A stretch of DNA of 35,582 nucleotides, from contig CAZEIM010000026.1 of the NCBI GenBank assembly GCA_964512145.1, positions 1 through 35,582 on the forward strand, written 5' to 3'. A program made the position numbers and the translations under genes. Shown here one piece after another: positions 15,413 through 22,233 of this stretch. The notes below the pieces were generated by a model, which was not told the origin of the DNA, searched no databases, and saw nothing but the letters and a program-made list of their open reading frames with translations. Source of the DNA: CAYOHR01 sp964512145 (GTDB taxonomy: Bacteria; Bacteroidota; Bacteroidia; Flavobacteriales_G; JALEGO01). Every line of letters starts with the position of its first letter. Positions within the stretch are counted from its first letter, which is position 1.

Positions 15413-15904
15413 ATGAGTTTGGAGAAAATTGTTTTTACATATGAAAAGATACAGGGATATGTTGGTTTAACAGACTTAGAAAAATTATTGGTTTCAAAAG
15501 CCATGGAATCTTCGCGTAATGCATATGCTCCGTATTCCAAATTTCATGTAGGATCAGCGGTTATGTTAGATGATCAAACTATTATTACAGGTAATAATCA
15601 AGAAAATATAGCATATCCTTCGGGACTATGCGCTGAGCGAGTAGCTCTATTTTGGGCATCGTCTCAATATCCCAATCAAAAAATTAATACCATTGCCATT
15701 GCGGCTTATTCGCTTAATTTTGAAGTTATTAATCCAGTAACACCTTGTGGCAGTTGTAGACAGGTTATGGTAGAATATGAAACAAAGCAAGAATCTCCGA
15801 TAACAATACTACTAGTGGGTAAAAATCATATATATAAAATAGCAGAAGCAAGTTATTTACTGCCTTTGGTATTTCATGAGGTTGGGTTAAAAAGCAGTAA
15901 ATAA
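15413..15904 (+). CDS. cdd: Cytidine deaminase
   Basis: Cytidine deaminase converts cytidine and deoxycytidine to uridine forms in pyrimidine salvage, in the cytoplasm. The zinc-site motifs are complete: C73-A-E75 (catalytic Glu75) and P-C112-G-S-C115. APYSKFHVGSA (39-49) and the substrate motif GNNQENIAYPSGLCAER (60-76) are typical. At 163 residues it is the homotetrameric short type with an N-terminal extension of ~20 residues, common in Bacteroidota. The ATG at 15413 is 18 bases after the RDD gene, so it may be read from the same transcript. It converges on the lrp-type gene, with a small hairpin between them. Confidence 0.95.
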   Translation: MSLEKIVFTYEKIQGYVGLTDLEKLLVSKAMESSRNAYAPYSKFHVGSAVMLDDQTIITGNNQENIAYPSGLCAERVALFWASSQYPNQKINTIAIAAYSLNFEVINPVTPCGSCRQVMVEYETKQESPITILLVGKNHIYKIAEASYLLPLVFHEVGLKSSK

Positions 15905-15906
15905 AT

Positions 15907-15920
15907 GAGGTAAAAACCTC
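15907..15920. terminator. Short hairpin between cdd and the Lrp-type gene
   Basis: GAGGT (15907-15911) and ACCTC (15916-15920) form a 5-base stem with an AAAA loop in the 18-base convergent gap. It is symmetrical, so it could act for both genes, but the stem is short and T-runs are poor. Confidence 0.35.
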
Positions 15921-15922
15921 TA

Positions 15923-16396
15923 TTAATTATACTCAAACGGTACAACTTTCGATGATTTAACCGTTGAAAGTATTACGTAAGACTGCATTTGACGAATTTC
16001 TTCAATTTTCCCTAATTTATCGGTAATAAGCTTATCCAATCCTTCTATATCTTTAACCATTACTTTCAATTGATAATCAAATGAACCGGTTACTTGATAG
16101 CATTCCGTTACTTCATCAATTTTAGAGATTTTATCTTGAAAACTCGCTATGGCATTATCCAACTGGCGTGTTAATGACACTTGAATAAAAGCTTGAATTC
16201 CAATACCCAATGTTTTTTCATTAACAATGGCATGATAGCTATTGATAAATTTATTTTTTTCTAATTTACGAACCCTCTCTAAGGTTGGAGCCGGTGAAAG
16301 GCCAATTTTATTTGAAAGTTCCAAATTTGTAATTCTTCCGTCTTCTTGTAGAATTTTTAAAATTCTTAAATCAATTTTATCAATTTTTAATGCCAT
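15923..16396 (-). CDS. Lrp/AsnC family transcriptional regulator
   Basis: This is a DNA-binding regulator of the leucine-responsive family. The N-terminal winged helix-turn-helix (~5-55) includes LRILKILQEDGRITNLELS and IGLSPAPTLERVRKLE. The C-terminal AsnC/RAM ligand-binding and oligomerisation domain (~65-150) includes VTECYQVTGSFDYQLKV, the typical sensor turn. At 157 residues it has full family length. Such proteins usually respond to amino acids and often control a neighbouring gene. Here the neighbours are cdd and a cyclase-family hydrolase, neither a clear target. It has its own promoter candidate (16423-16454), separate from the upstream operon. Confidence 0.93.
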   Translation of the reverse strand: MALKIDKIDLRILKILQEDGRITNLELSNKIGLSPAPTLERVRKLEKNKFINSYHAIVNEKTLGIGIQAFIQVSLTRQLDNAIASFQDKISKIDEVTECYQVTGSFDYQLKVMVKDIEGLDKLITDKLGKIEEIRQMQSYVILSTVKSSKVVPFEYN

Positions 16397-16422
16397 CGTA
16401 AAGTATATTGAATTATGAAGTA

Positions 16423-16454
16423 CAAAATTAATATAAAAAATAATATTCTAACAA
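16423..16454 (-). promoter_or_regulatory. Promoter of the Lrp-type gene
   Basis: On the minus strand TTG (plus-strand 16452-16454), 21 bases, then TAATTTTG (16423-16430) matches TTG-N(19-21)-TAnnTTTG. The ATG at 16396 lies 26 bases beyond the -7 box. Confidence 0.55.
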
Positions 16455-16473
16455 GTATTTAATAAAACATGAT

Positions 16474-17232
16474 TTATTTTAACATTATTTTGTACAAAAG
16501 TGGTTTACTTGGACTAGCATCACTTTGTAAGGATATTATTCCTAAATTTAAAAGATACAATCCATCGTGTATATGATTTGAAACATAAATCATTTCCGTT
16601 ATGGTTTTTTCGCTAAGTATTTTTCCTTGATCGAACCAAAACATTTTATGTGCTAAAAGCTTTCCTCCATCGGCCTCTTTATCTACTGAGGGTAAGTCGG
16701 TGAGCAAATGTTTAACGCCTTGTGAGTTTATATAATGAATTGCTTCAGGGGTAAAATAAGGAGGATTTGTTCCGGTATAATTATGACATAATTTATCGGA
16801 TGTGTTTGGTAAAGTTCTAATGACTAAAGCTTCGTAGGAAAAATGTATGTCTTGCAATGCTTTTCTCAATATATCTTCATCAATAATATAATCTCCATTG
16901 TCAATTTTTCGGGGATTTATACTAATAACCAGGGCTATAAAATGAAATACTTTTAAACATTCATGAATATAGTATTTTTCGCTAGTAATATGCCCTACAC
17001 ATTCGGTGTGGGTGCCATGCCCATGTGGGGTAATCTGGATATAATTAAAATTTACTGAACTCCCTTTATCAATACTGCCAATAAAATTTCCTTGTGTTAC
17101 TGGTTTATGCACAACATCTTCTACGTGCCAGGCCTTGGTCATACCGGGTTGTATTGGCACAGAGATATCTAAGGGTTTATTTAAATCAACCTGTAGGGTT
17201 TCGGAACTGTTTATTAAAATATCAACGAGCAT
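16474..17232 (-). CDS. Cyclase-family metal-dependent hydrolase
   Basis: This 252-residue protein belongs to the cyclase family (PF04199), which includes bacterial kynurenine formamidase. The metal-binding region PHGHGTHTECVGH (~70-82) matches the HxGTHxDxPxH pattern with Glu in place of Asp. The later LLTDLPSVDKEADGGKLLAH and a C-terminal pair-strand region also fit. Family members hydrolyse amides or esters of small aromatic acids; the true substrate here is unknown and no tryptophan-pathway gene is nearby. Its start overlaps the end of the membrane-TPR gene by 11 bases, so it is the last gene of that minus-strand operon. The Asp-to-Glu change in the metal motif makes a kynurenine formamidase call unsafe. 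Confidence 0.82.
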   Translation of the reverse strand: MLVDILINSSETLQVDLNKPLDISVPIQPGMTKAWHVEDVVHKPVTQGNFIGSIDKGSSVNFNYIQITPHGHGTHTECVGHITSEKYYIHECLKVFHFIALVISINPRKIDNGDYIIDEDILRKALQDIHFSYEALVIRTLPNTSDKLCHNYTGTNPPYFTPEAIHYINSQGVKHLLTDLPSVDKEADGGKLLAHKMFWFDQGKILSEKTITEMIYVSNHIHDGLYLLNLGIISLQSDASPSKPLLYKIMLK

Positions 17233-19108
17233 AAGATGGAATATTTTTCATTAAAACGTTTAACTCTGAATCCGTTGGATTTATTTTAAATGCTTTACTG
17301 GCATAATTTAAAGCCTCCTTATAGTTATTTTGCAGGTAATATGCCCATGTAATTCCTTTTAATGCCAAAAAATTATTCGAATCAATTTGTATAACTTGTT
17401 TGTATATATAAATTGCTTTTGTGAGGTAATTATTCTCTTTACTGCTTAACTGTGTTAACAATTTACCATATAAAAGCAATTCTGATATATTTTGGGACTT
17501 TATATCACTCTTTGATTCTAATATTTTTAAAGCATTTAAAGGTTCTCCAACCATTTCGTAATATTTTGCATAGGTATACGTCAATTGAATTGTATCGGCC
17601 TTGTTTAAATAAAATGGATATACCATTTTATTAATTGTATTTGAACGTTTTGAGCTTATTTTATTTAAAATAACGGAGTTTTGATAAAAAAGCTCATCGG
17701 TCGAATTTTCTTTATATATCGCCATATTGTGGTCTAAATATGTTAGCTTCCAACCTGGTAGGTGGTACATATATTCATGAAGTACTTTACTGGTTTTTAA
17801 ATACAAAGCAACTTTGTTAATATGATACTTTTGAAGTGTTTTTTTGAAATTGTGTGTTGGTTGTATTAATAATGAATAATATTCTTTAAAAAACTCTGGA
17901 GTAAAAACATCTAAATCTCGTAAATCGATATACGTAGAAAAATTAGGATATAATTTCCAAAGCAGATAGGAAGAAGATAGATAATCGGAAAACACATTGC
18001 CCTCATGATGTTGAGATAAAAACTCTGCCGCCTTAACCGGATGTTTTAACTCGTCATAATATAACCCAAATCGGTGTTTACTATGTATAATTTGATACCA
18101 ATAGTTATTAGTAACGGATATATATAACAACAATGATAATATTAAAAATATAACGTATTGACGAACCTTATGTATAAAAATGAAACCGGAAGTTTTTACA
18201 TGAAATAAATATATAAAAATGGGGGTAGCCCAATACATAAAAAATACTATATTTCTATAAGCATTTAGTCCAATAACAAATAATAAGACAGAAATCAGCA
18301 TATGCCATGTTGGTATATGATTTTTTAACGTTCGTAAGGCGTAAATATACAGTAAGGAATAGCTTATAAAAATATACGTTGAAAATGTTTGCCAATATTC
18401 AGGATAAAAGCATGAAAATAACTCAGGGGTATACACATTGGTTTGCAACTGAGTAAAAATATTGTACGCATATTGAAGGGACAAAATTCCTAAAGGATTA
18501 AAAATGGTAACACCAATCGTGAGAAAACCTAATAAAAACAAGTGGTAAGAAATATTTTTTAAACGTATTTGAATTATTAACTTCACCAATAGGTAACACA
18601 ACATCATTAATATCCCTAAGGTGTACGCATCGTGTATATTACTCCAAATAAAAAATAATGGGATACAAAGCCATATGTACTTTTTATTTTTTTCAGATGC
18701 CAAAAATATATAGCCTAATAATGTAGTAAATAAATGCGAAAATATTTCAGGTCTCCCATTCATTCTGTGTTCTGTGCCTGCCCATAATAGCAAGTAAAAC
18801 AAAAAAATGACAACTGGACTAAATGTTTTTTTATTAGGATTTAACACAGAAAATATTCTGTATATTAAAAATGCTATCATGATATTACATACAGATTGTA
18901 ATATCATAACACCTTCTGCCCCACCAAACATATTTTGAGTGGTATAAGCCATGTAACTATACCCCCACTTAATATGAGTCCAGGATGCGTTATTTAACGT
19001 ATATGAAAAAATATCTTTGGTTGGGATTGTTCGGGTATTCGAAATCCATTCCCCGGTTTTTAAAAATATCCAAATATCTAATTCCTCTAAGCTTTTTATG
19101 CCCAGCAA
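17222..19108 (-). CDS. Polytopic membrane protein with C-terminal TPRs (GT-C-like)
   Basis: This is a large integral membrane protein with around ten hydrophobic segments over residues ~55-330, a soluble region (~335-480) and TPR-like helices at the C terminus (~500-628; e.g. ILLYGKLLTQL and WAYYLQNNYKEALNYASKAF). Motifs such as DIWIFLKTGEWI, IPTKDIFSYT, WTHIKWGYSYMAY and NGRPEIFSHLFTTLLG resemble GT-C-type polytopic glycosyltransferase-like proteins, but I cannot name a substrate and catalysis is unproven. The only canonical start is TTG at 19108. However, the frame stays open to 19186 and encodes a further hydrophobic stretch that would be the missing first membrane segment (see findings). 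It is in the ppa operon and overlaps the cyclase gene by 11 bases. Confidence 0.75.
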   Translation of the reverse strand: MLGIKSLEELDIWIFLKTGEWISNTRTIPTKDIFSYTLNNASWTHIKWGYSYMAYTTQNMFGGAEGVMILQSVCNIMIAFLIYRIFSVLNPNKKTFSPVVIFLFYLLLWAGTEHRMNGRPEIFSHLFTTLLGYIFLASEKNKKYIWLCIPLFFIWSNIHDAYTLGILMMLCYLLVKLIIQIRLKNISYHLFLLGFLTIGVTIFNPLGILSLQYAYNIFTQLQTNVYTPELFSCFYPEYWQTFSTYIFISYSLLYIYALRTLKNHIPTWHMLISVLLFVIGLNAYRNIVFFMYWATPIFIYLFHVKTSGFIFIHKVRQYVIFLILSLLLYISVTNNYWYQIIHSKHRFGLYYDELKHPVKAAEFLSQHHEGNVFSDYLSSSYLLWKLYPNFSTYIDLRDLDVFTPEFFKEYYSLLIQPTHNFKKTLQKYHINKVALYLKTSKVLHEYMYHLPGWKLTYLDHNMAIYKENSTDELFYQNSVILNKISSKRSNTINKMVYPFYLNKADTIQLTYTYAKYYEMVGEPLNALKILESKSDIKSQNISELLLYGKLLTQLSSKENNYLTKAIYIYKQVIQIDSNNFLALKGITWAYYLQNNYKEALNYASKAFKINPTDSELNVLMKNIPSYAR

Positions 19109-19226
19109 AAAGGCTAAAAATAATATTATAAATAGTATAAGTTTATGTAGGATAAAACTAAAATTTAAGTATAAAATTAGAACATTTTATACTTATAAAG
19201 TATGGATAGTGCGATATGTTTTTTAT

Positions 19227-19757
19227 TTATTGACCAAATATTTTTTTATACATAAGCATACTTTCTTCTACAATTTTAAGCGCTTCTTGTTTATTTAAAA
19301 TAGGTTCAACCAAAACTTTTTTGTTCTCTAATATCTTATAATCTTCAAAAAATCTTTTTATTTCACGCATAGAATGCGGAGGTAAGTCAGCTAAATCTTG
19401 AATATGACTCATGCTAACATCTTTATGGGCAACTGCAATAATTTTATCGTCCGACTCTCCTTGATCTGTCATTCTCATAACGCCAATTACACGAGCCTCT
19501 ACCAAACATAAAATGGGCAATTCAATAGATGTAATGACTAAAATATCTAAAGGGTCTTTATCTCCACATAATGTTTTAGGAATAAATCCATAATTAGCCG
19601 GGTAGTGAACCGAAGAATATAATACCCTATCTAACTTAATGAGTCCGTACTCTTTATGAATTTCGTACTTCCCCTTACTGCCTTTGGGAATTTCAATTAT
19701 TGCATTAACTATTTCGGGGGCTTCTATGCCTGTATTAATATCATGCCAAGGGTTCAT
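19227..19757 (-). CDS. ppa: Inorganic pyrophosphatase (family I)
   Basis: This soluble enzyme hydrolyses pyrophosphate to phosphate, pulling biosynthetic reactions forward. It has the family I fold and metal-binding signature: GSKGKYEIHKEYGLIKLDRVL early, HYPANYGFIPKT in the middle, then GDKDPLDILVI with the Asp residues that bind Mg2+. The later DDKIIAVAHKD is also conserved. At 176 residues it matches the homohexameric bacterial enzymes. The ATG at 19757 is 7 bases after the preceding conserved unknown gene, so they are in one operon. The membrane-TPR gene follows downstream. Identification is secure. Confidence 0.96.
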   Translation of the reverse strand: MNPWHDINTGIEAPEIVNAIIEIPKGSKGKYEIHKEYGLIKLDRVLYSSVHYPANYGFIPKTLCGDKDPLDILVITSIELPILCLVEARVIGVMRMTDQGESDDKIIAVAHKDVSMSHIQDLADLPPHSMREIKRFFEDYKILENKKVLVEPILNKQEALKIVEESMLMYKKIFGQ

Positions 19758-19764
19758 ATAAAAA

Positions 19765-20463
19765 TTATCCGTTTATATCGTCAGAATCGGCCTGAAATTT
19801 AAATCCTAACCTTTTTCCGGTTCTTAACGGTAAGTTTCTAGATATTTCCTCCATTTGATGTAAGGTGATTTCTTTTAAATCATCGTACCGAGGAATAAAT
19901 AAATCAAAATCTAATGAATAAAGTAATATTGACTCTAAAATTTTCCGCAACTCTTCTTTACTAATAATAGAATTTTCAAAATTATTGTACAAAAACCCCA
20001 TTTGTCTTTTACCATCAACCATATAGTGCAATTCCTTATTGATAAATATTCTTGCTATTAAATACCCAATATCGTCTTTTCGGTCGTAAATAAATGAGTC
20101 TTTCAGGAAATTATACACATATATTATTCCACAATATGATCTAAAATCATCTTCTTGCAGGTAATGTCCCTTCCAAAGAGTATGTTCTTTATCAAACTGA
20201 AATACATTGGTATGCATATGAAAAATGATTACATCACCTGCCAATACAATTTCAATTTCAAATTCATTGCGTAGTCGATAATTAATAGGAATCGAATCAT
20301 CAATATTTGGAAGAGATTTTTTTAAATCAGCTATGGTTTCTGAAACTACATGTACTAACTCATTAAAAACCTTTTTGGTATTTCGGTATACCTCTTGTTT
20401 CATTACAGCTTTTGTAGAAATAACATTGGTTAATGACTTAAATGACTGGTTGTTTAAATCCAT
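19765..20463 (-). CDS. Conserved protein of unknown function upstream of ppa
   Basis: I do not recognise a family for this 232-residue protein. It is soluble, with no signal peptide or membrane segment. It starts with a helical stretch (~1-55), continues with alternating strands (EIEIVLAGDVIIFHMHTNVF; YCGIIYVYNFL; IGYLIARIFIN) that look like a compact alpha/beta or beta-sheet domain, and ends with acidic residues. From its look (orderly, no repeats, few low-complexity parts) it is probably an intracellular protein conserved among Flavobacteriales. It is the first gene of the operon with ppa, 7 bases upstream of it, and has its own promoter candidate (20482-20511). Any link to pyrophosphate or phosphate is inference from position alone. 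Confidence 0.75.
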   Translation of the reverse strand: MDLNNQSFKSLTNVISTKAVMKQEVYRNTKKVFNELVHVVSETIADLKKSLPNIDDSIPINYRLRNEFEIEIVLAGDVIIFHMHTNVFQFDKEHTLWKGHYLQEDDFRSYCGIIYVYNFLKDSFIYDRKDDIGYLIARIFINKELHYMVDGKRQMGFLYNNFENSIISKEELRKILESILLYSLDFDLFIPRYDDLKEITLHQMEEISRNLPLRTGKRLGFKFQADSDDING

Positions 20464-20481
20464 AATATGAACAATTAGCTA

Positions 20482-20511
20482 TAAAGATATCAATTAATTA
20501 TACCTACACAA
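20482..20511 (-). promoter_or_regulatory. Promoter candidate for the ppa operon
   Basis: On the minus strand TTG (plus-strand 20509-20511), 19 bases, then TATCTTTA (20482-20489): the -7 box differs from TAnnTTTG at the last base only. The first gene of the operon starts 18 bases downstream. Confidence 0.4.
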
Positions 20512-20521
20512 AATGAAAGTA

Positions 20522-20529
20522 TAATTTTG
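20522..20529 (+). promoter_or_regulatory. -7 box candidate for the MazG-like gene
   Basis: TAATTTTG matches TAnnTTTG and lies 34 bases before the ATG at 20564. No TTG sits at the -33 distance, so support is weak. Confidence 0.25.
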
Positions 20530-20563
20530 AAAAACAATACTTTTATAGCTTGGTTTATATATT

Positions 20564-20902
20564 ATGACTATCAATACACTGCAAAATAAAATTGACGAAT
20601 GGATAAAAACATATGGTGTTCGTTATTTCGATATTAAAACAAACGGGTTAATATTAATGGAAGAAGTAGGTGAACTAGCTCGAGTTATTTCGAGAAAATA
20701 TGGTGAGCAAAGTTTTAAAGACGGAGAAAATACCGAGGTTTTACTAGAAGATGAGTTGGCTGATGTATTGTTTGTATTAACCTGTATTGCTAATCAAACG
20801 GGTATAAATTTAACCAAAGCCATGGAAAAAAATTTAGCTAAAAAAACAGATAGAGACCAGTTAAGGCATAAAAACAATCCAAAAATTTCTAATGAAAAAT
20901 AA
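20564..20902 (+). CDS. MazG-like nucleotide pyrophosphohydrolase
   Basis: This 112-residue protein has the single MazG/iMazG domain, which hydrolyses nucleoside triphosphates to monophosphates and pyrophosphate, usually for house-cleaning of abnormal nucleotides. The Mg2+-binding helices are visible: EEVGE (33-37) and EDELADV (62-68), giving the EExxE ... ExxD pattern. It is the short bacterial type expected to form dimers or tetramers. The ATG at 20564 precedes the first helix. Its stop overlaps the start of the TIGR01777 gene by 11 bases, so the two are translationally coupled. No toxin partner is present, so it is not the antitoxin-linked MazG of the mazEF locus by context. Confidence 0.9.
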   Translation: MTINTLQNKIDEWIKTYGVRYFDIKTNGLILMEEVGELARVISRKYGEQSFKDGENTEVLLEDELADVLFVLTCIANQTGINLTKAMEKNLAKKTDRDQLRHKNNPKISNEK

Positions 20903-21797
20903 GCATATATTAATTACCGGTGGAACCGGTTTAATAGGAAATGCTCTAACACTTGAGTTGGAAGCGCAAGGTTGGGTAGTTAAAATTCTTACACAAAGTA
21001 AAAGTAGGTGTGATGGTATAAAATACTTTTACTGGAATTGGAAAACAGGGGATTTAGATATAAGTTCGCTTGAAAATAACCTGGCCATTATTCACTTAGC
21101 CGGAAAAAACATTTCAGAAGGAAGATGGACTAAAAAAGTTCGTAAAGAAATTATAGATAGCCGAATAAAATCCTTAGATTTATTATTTAAAAAATGTGAA
21201 GAAAATTCACTCTTTCCCGAGATACTTATTTCGGCATCTGGAATTAACTATTATCCCGAAAATAATTCTCCCCAAAATCCATATGATGAAAAACAACAAG
21301 CAGGCGAAAATTTTTTAAGCAAGGTTTGTAAGTTATGGGAAGAAGCTGCCATAAAATTTAACTCAAAAGTTTCCCGTACCGTTATGGTTAGAACAGGGGT
21401 AGTTTTAAGTTCAAAAGGGGGGATGCTCCCAATTTTAAAAAAGTTGGCTAAAAATTACTTACTCTCTGATATTGGGCATGGAAATCAATCAATACCTTGG
21501 ATTCATATAGATGATTTAGTGCAGTTTTATATAAATAGTATAAATAATAACTACATACAAGGTCCTATTAATGCTATTGCATCAAATTGTACTAATCATG
21601 AGTTTAACAATACATTGGCGCAAGTGCTTCATAAAAAAATTATCCTACCATCTGTACCTATTATATTACTTAAATTAATTTTAGGGGAAAAATCGGCCTT
21701 ATTGGTGAATGGGGTTTATGCAGATAATACCAAAATTCATCAAATTATGCCATTAAAATATTCGGATATTACTAAAGCATTGTTAAGTTTGATGTAA
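20892..21797 (+). CDS. TIGR01777 family (YfcH-like) NAD-dependent epimerase-fold protein
   Basis: This 301-residue protein is an extended short-chain dehydrogenase of the TIGR01777 family. The dinucleotide site ITGGTGLIGNAL is at ~8-19. LAGKNISEGRWTKKVRKEI (~75-93) is the family signature. ISASGINYYP, with Tyr in a YYP motif, takes the place of the catalytic YxxxK. A C-terminal DUF1731-like end closes the protein. Its cellular role is not established; links to cell division inhibition (SulA-like name) are historical. The ATG overlaps the MazG-like gene by 11 bases. The DUF983 gene begins 25 bases later in the same operon. Confidence 0.9.
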   Translation: MKNKHILITGGTGLIGNALTLELEAQGWVVKILTQSKSRCDGIKYFYWNWKTGDLDISSLENNLAIIHLAGKNISEGRWTKKVRKEIIDSRIKSLDLLFKKCEENSLFPEILISASGINYYPENNSPQNPYDEKQQAGENFLSKVCKLWEEAAIKFNSKVSRTVMVRTGVVLSSKGGMLPILKKLAKNYLLSDIGHGNQSIPWIHIDDLVQFYINSINNNYIQGPINAIASNCTNHEFNNTLAQVLHKKIILPSVPIILLKLILGEKSALLVNGVYADNTKIHQIMPLKYSDITKALLSLM

Positions 21798-21822
21798 TTT
21801 TATATAGTAACATAGTATAGTT

Positions 21823-22203
21823 ATGATTAATAAACACAGTAAACTGTATAGTATTATTACGTTTACTTGCCCACATTGTCATGAAGGTAAGTTTTTTTGT
21901 TCTTCTCCCTATTCATTTAAAAATTCAGGAAAAGTAAAAGAAAAATGCTCTGAATGTGGAGGAGTATTTCAAAAAGAAACCGGATTTTATTTTGGTGCCA
22001 TGTATGTTTCATATGCTATTGGAGTAGCTTTGTTTATAGCCCTTTTTATATCTTTATGGGTATTATTTCCAGAATTGTCTACCACGGTTACTTTGTTGAT
22101 TATTTTACTTCACTTAATTATTCTAGCTCCTTTAATTTATTCATTATCTAAAATTATATGGGCTAATATTTTTTTTACATATAATCCAAAAAATAAGTCG
22201 TAA
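21823..22203 (+). CDS. DUF983 family membrane protein
   Basis: This 126-residue protein has an N-terminal zinc ribbon, C16-x2-C19 and C42-x2-C45 (CPHCHEGKFF ... KCSECGGVF), then two hydrophobic segments (~60-80 and ~85-110). This is the DUF983 layout found across Bacteroidota and alphaproteobacteria, where its function is unknown. The motif FYFGAMYVSYAIGVALF is typical. It ends the plus-strand group; its stop codon lies inside the stem of a strong hairpin terminator shared with the convergent protease gene. Another ATG-started ORF in a different frame (21954-22151) is a shadow. Confidence 0.88.
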   Translation: MINKHSKLYSIITFTCPHCHEGKFFCSSPYSFKNSGKVKEKCSECGGVFQKETGFYFGAMYVSYAIGVALFIALFISLWVLFPELSTTVTLLIILLHLIILAPLIYSLSKIIWANIFFTYNPKNKS

Positions 22204-22223
22204 TGTATTATTACGACTTATTT
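22191..22223. terminator. Two-way hairpin terminator between DUF983 gene and S8 protease
   Basis: A perfect 13-base inverted repeat, AAATAAGTCGTAA (22191-22203) and TTACGACTTATTT (22211-22223), has a 7-base loop and A/T runs on both outer sides. It lies between converging genes and covers the DUF983 stop codon. It can serve both strands. Confidence 0.7.
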
Positions 22224-22233
22224 AAAATCATGG

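Noticed and set aside
16474..17232. Kynurenine formamidase (kynB) as a firm name
   Set aside because: The metal motif has Glu in place of the usual Asp and no tryptophan-degradation gene is nearby, so only the broad cyclase family is supported.
19017..19298. 93-codon plus-strand ORF across the ppa / membrane-TPR junction
   Set aside because: It overlaps the ends of two clear genes, is Phe/Tyr/Lys-rich as random AT-rich sequence would be, and has no recognisable start context.
20564..20902. MazG-like gene as part of a toxin-antitoxin system
   Set aside because: No MazE/MazF-like genes nearby; it is the short single-domain house-cleaning type.
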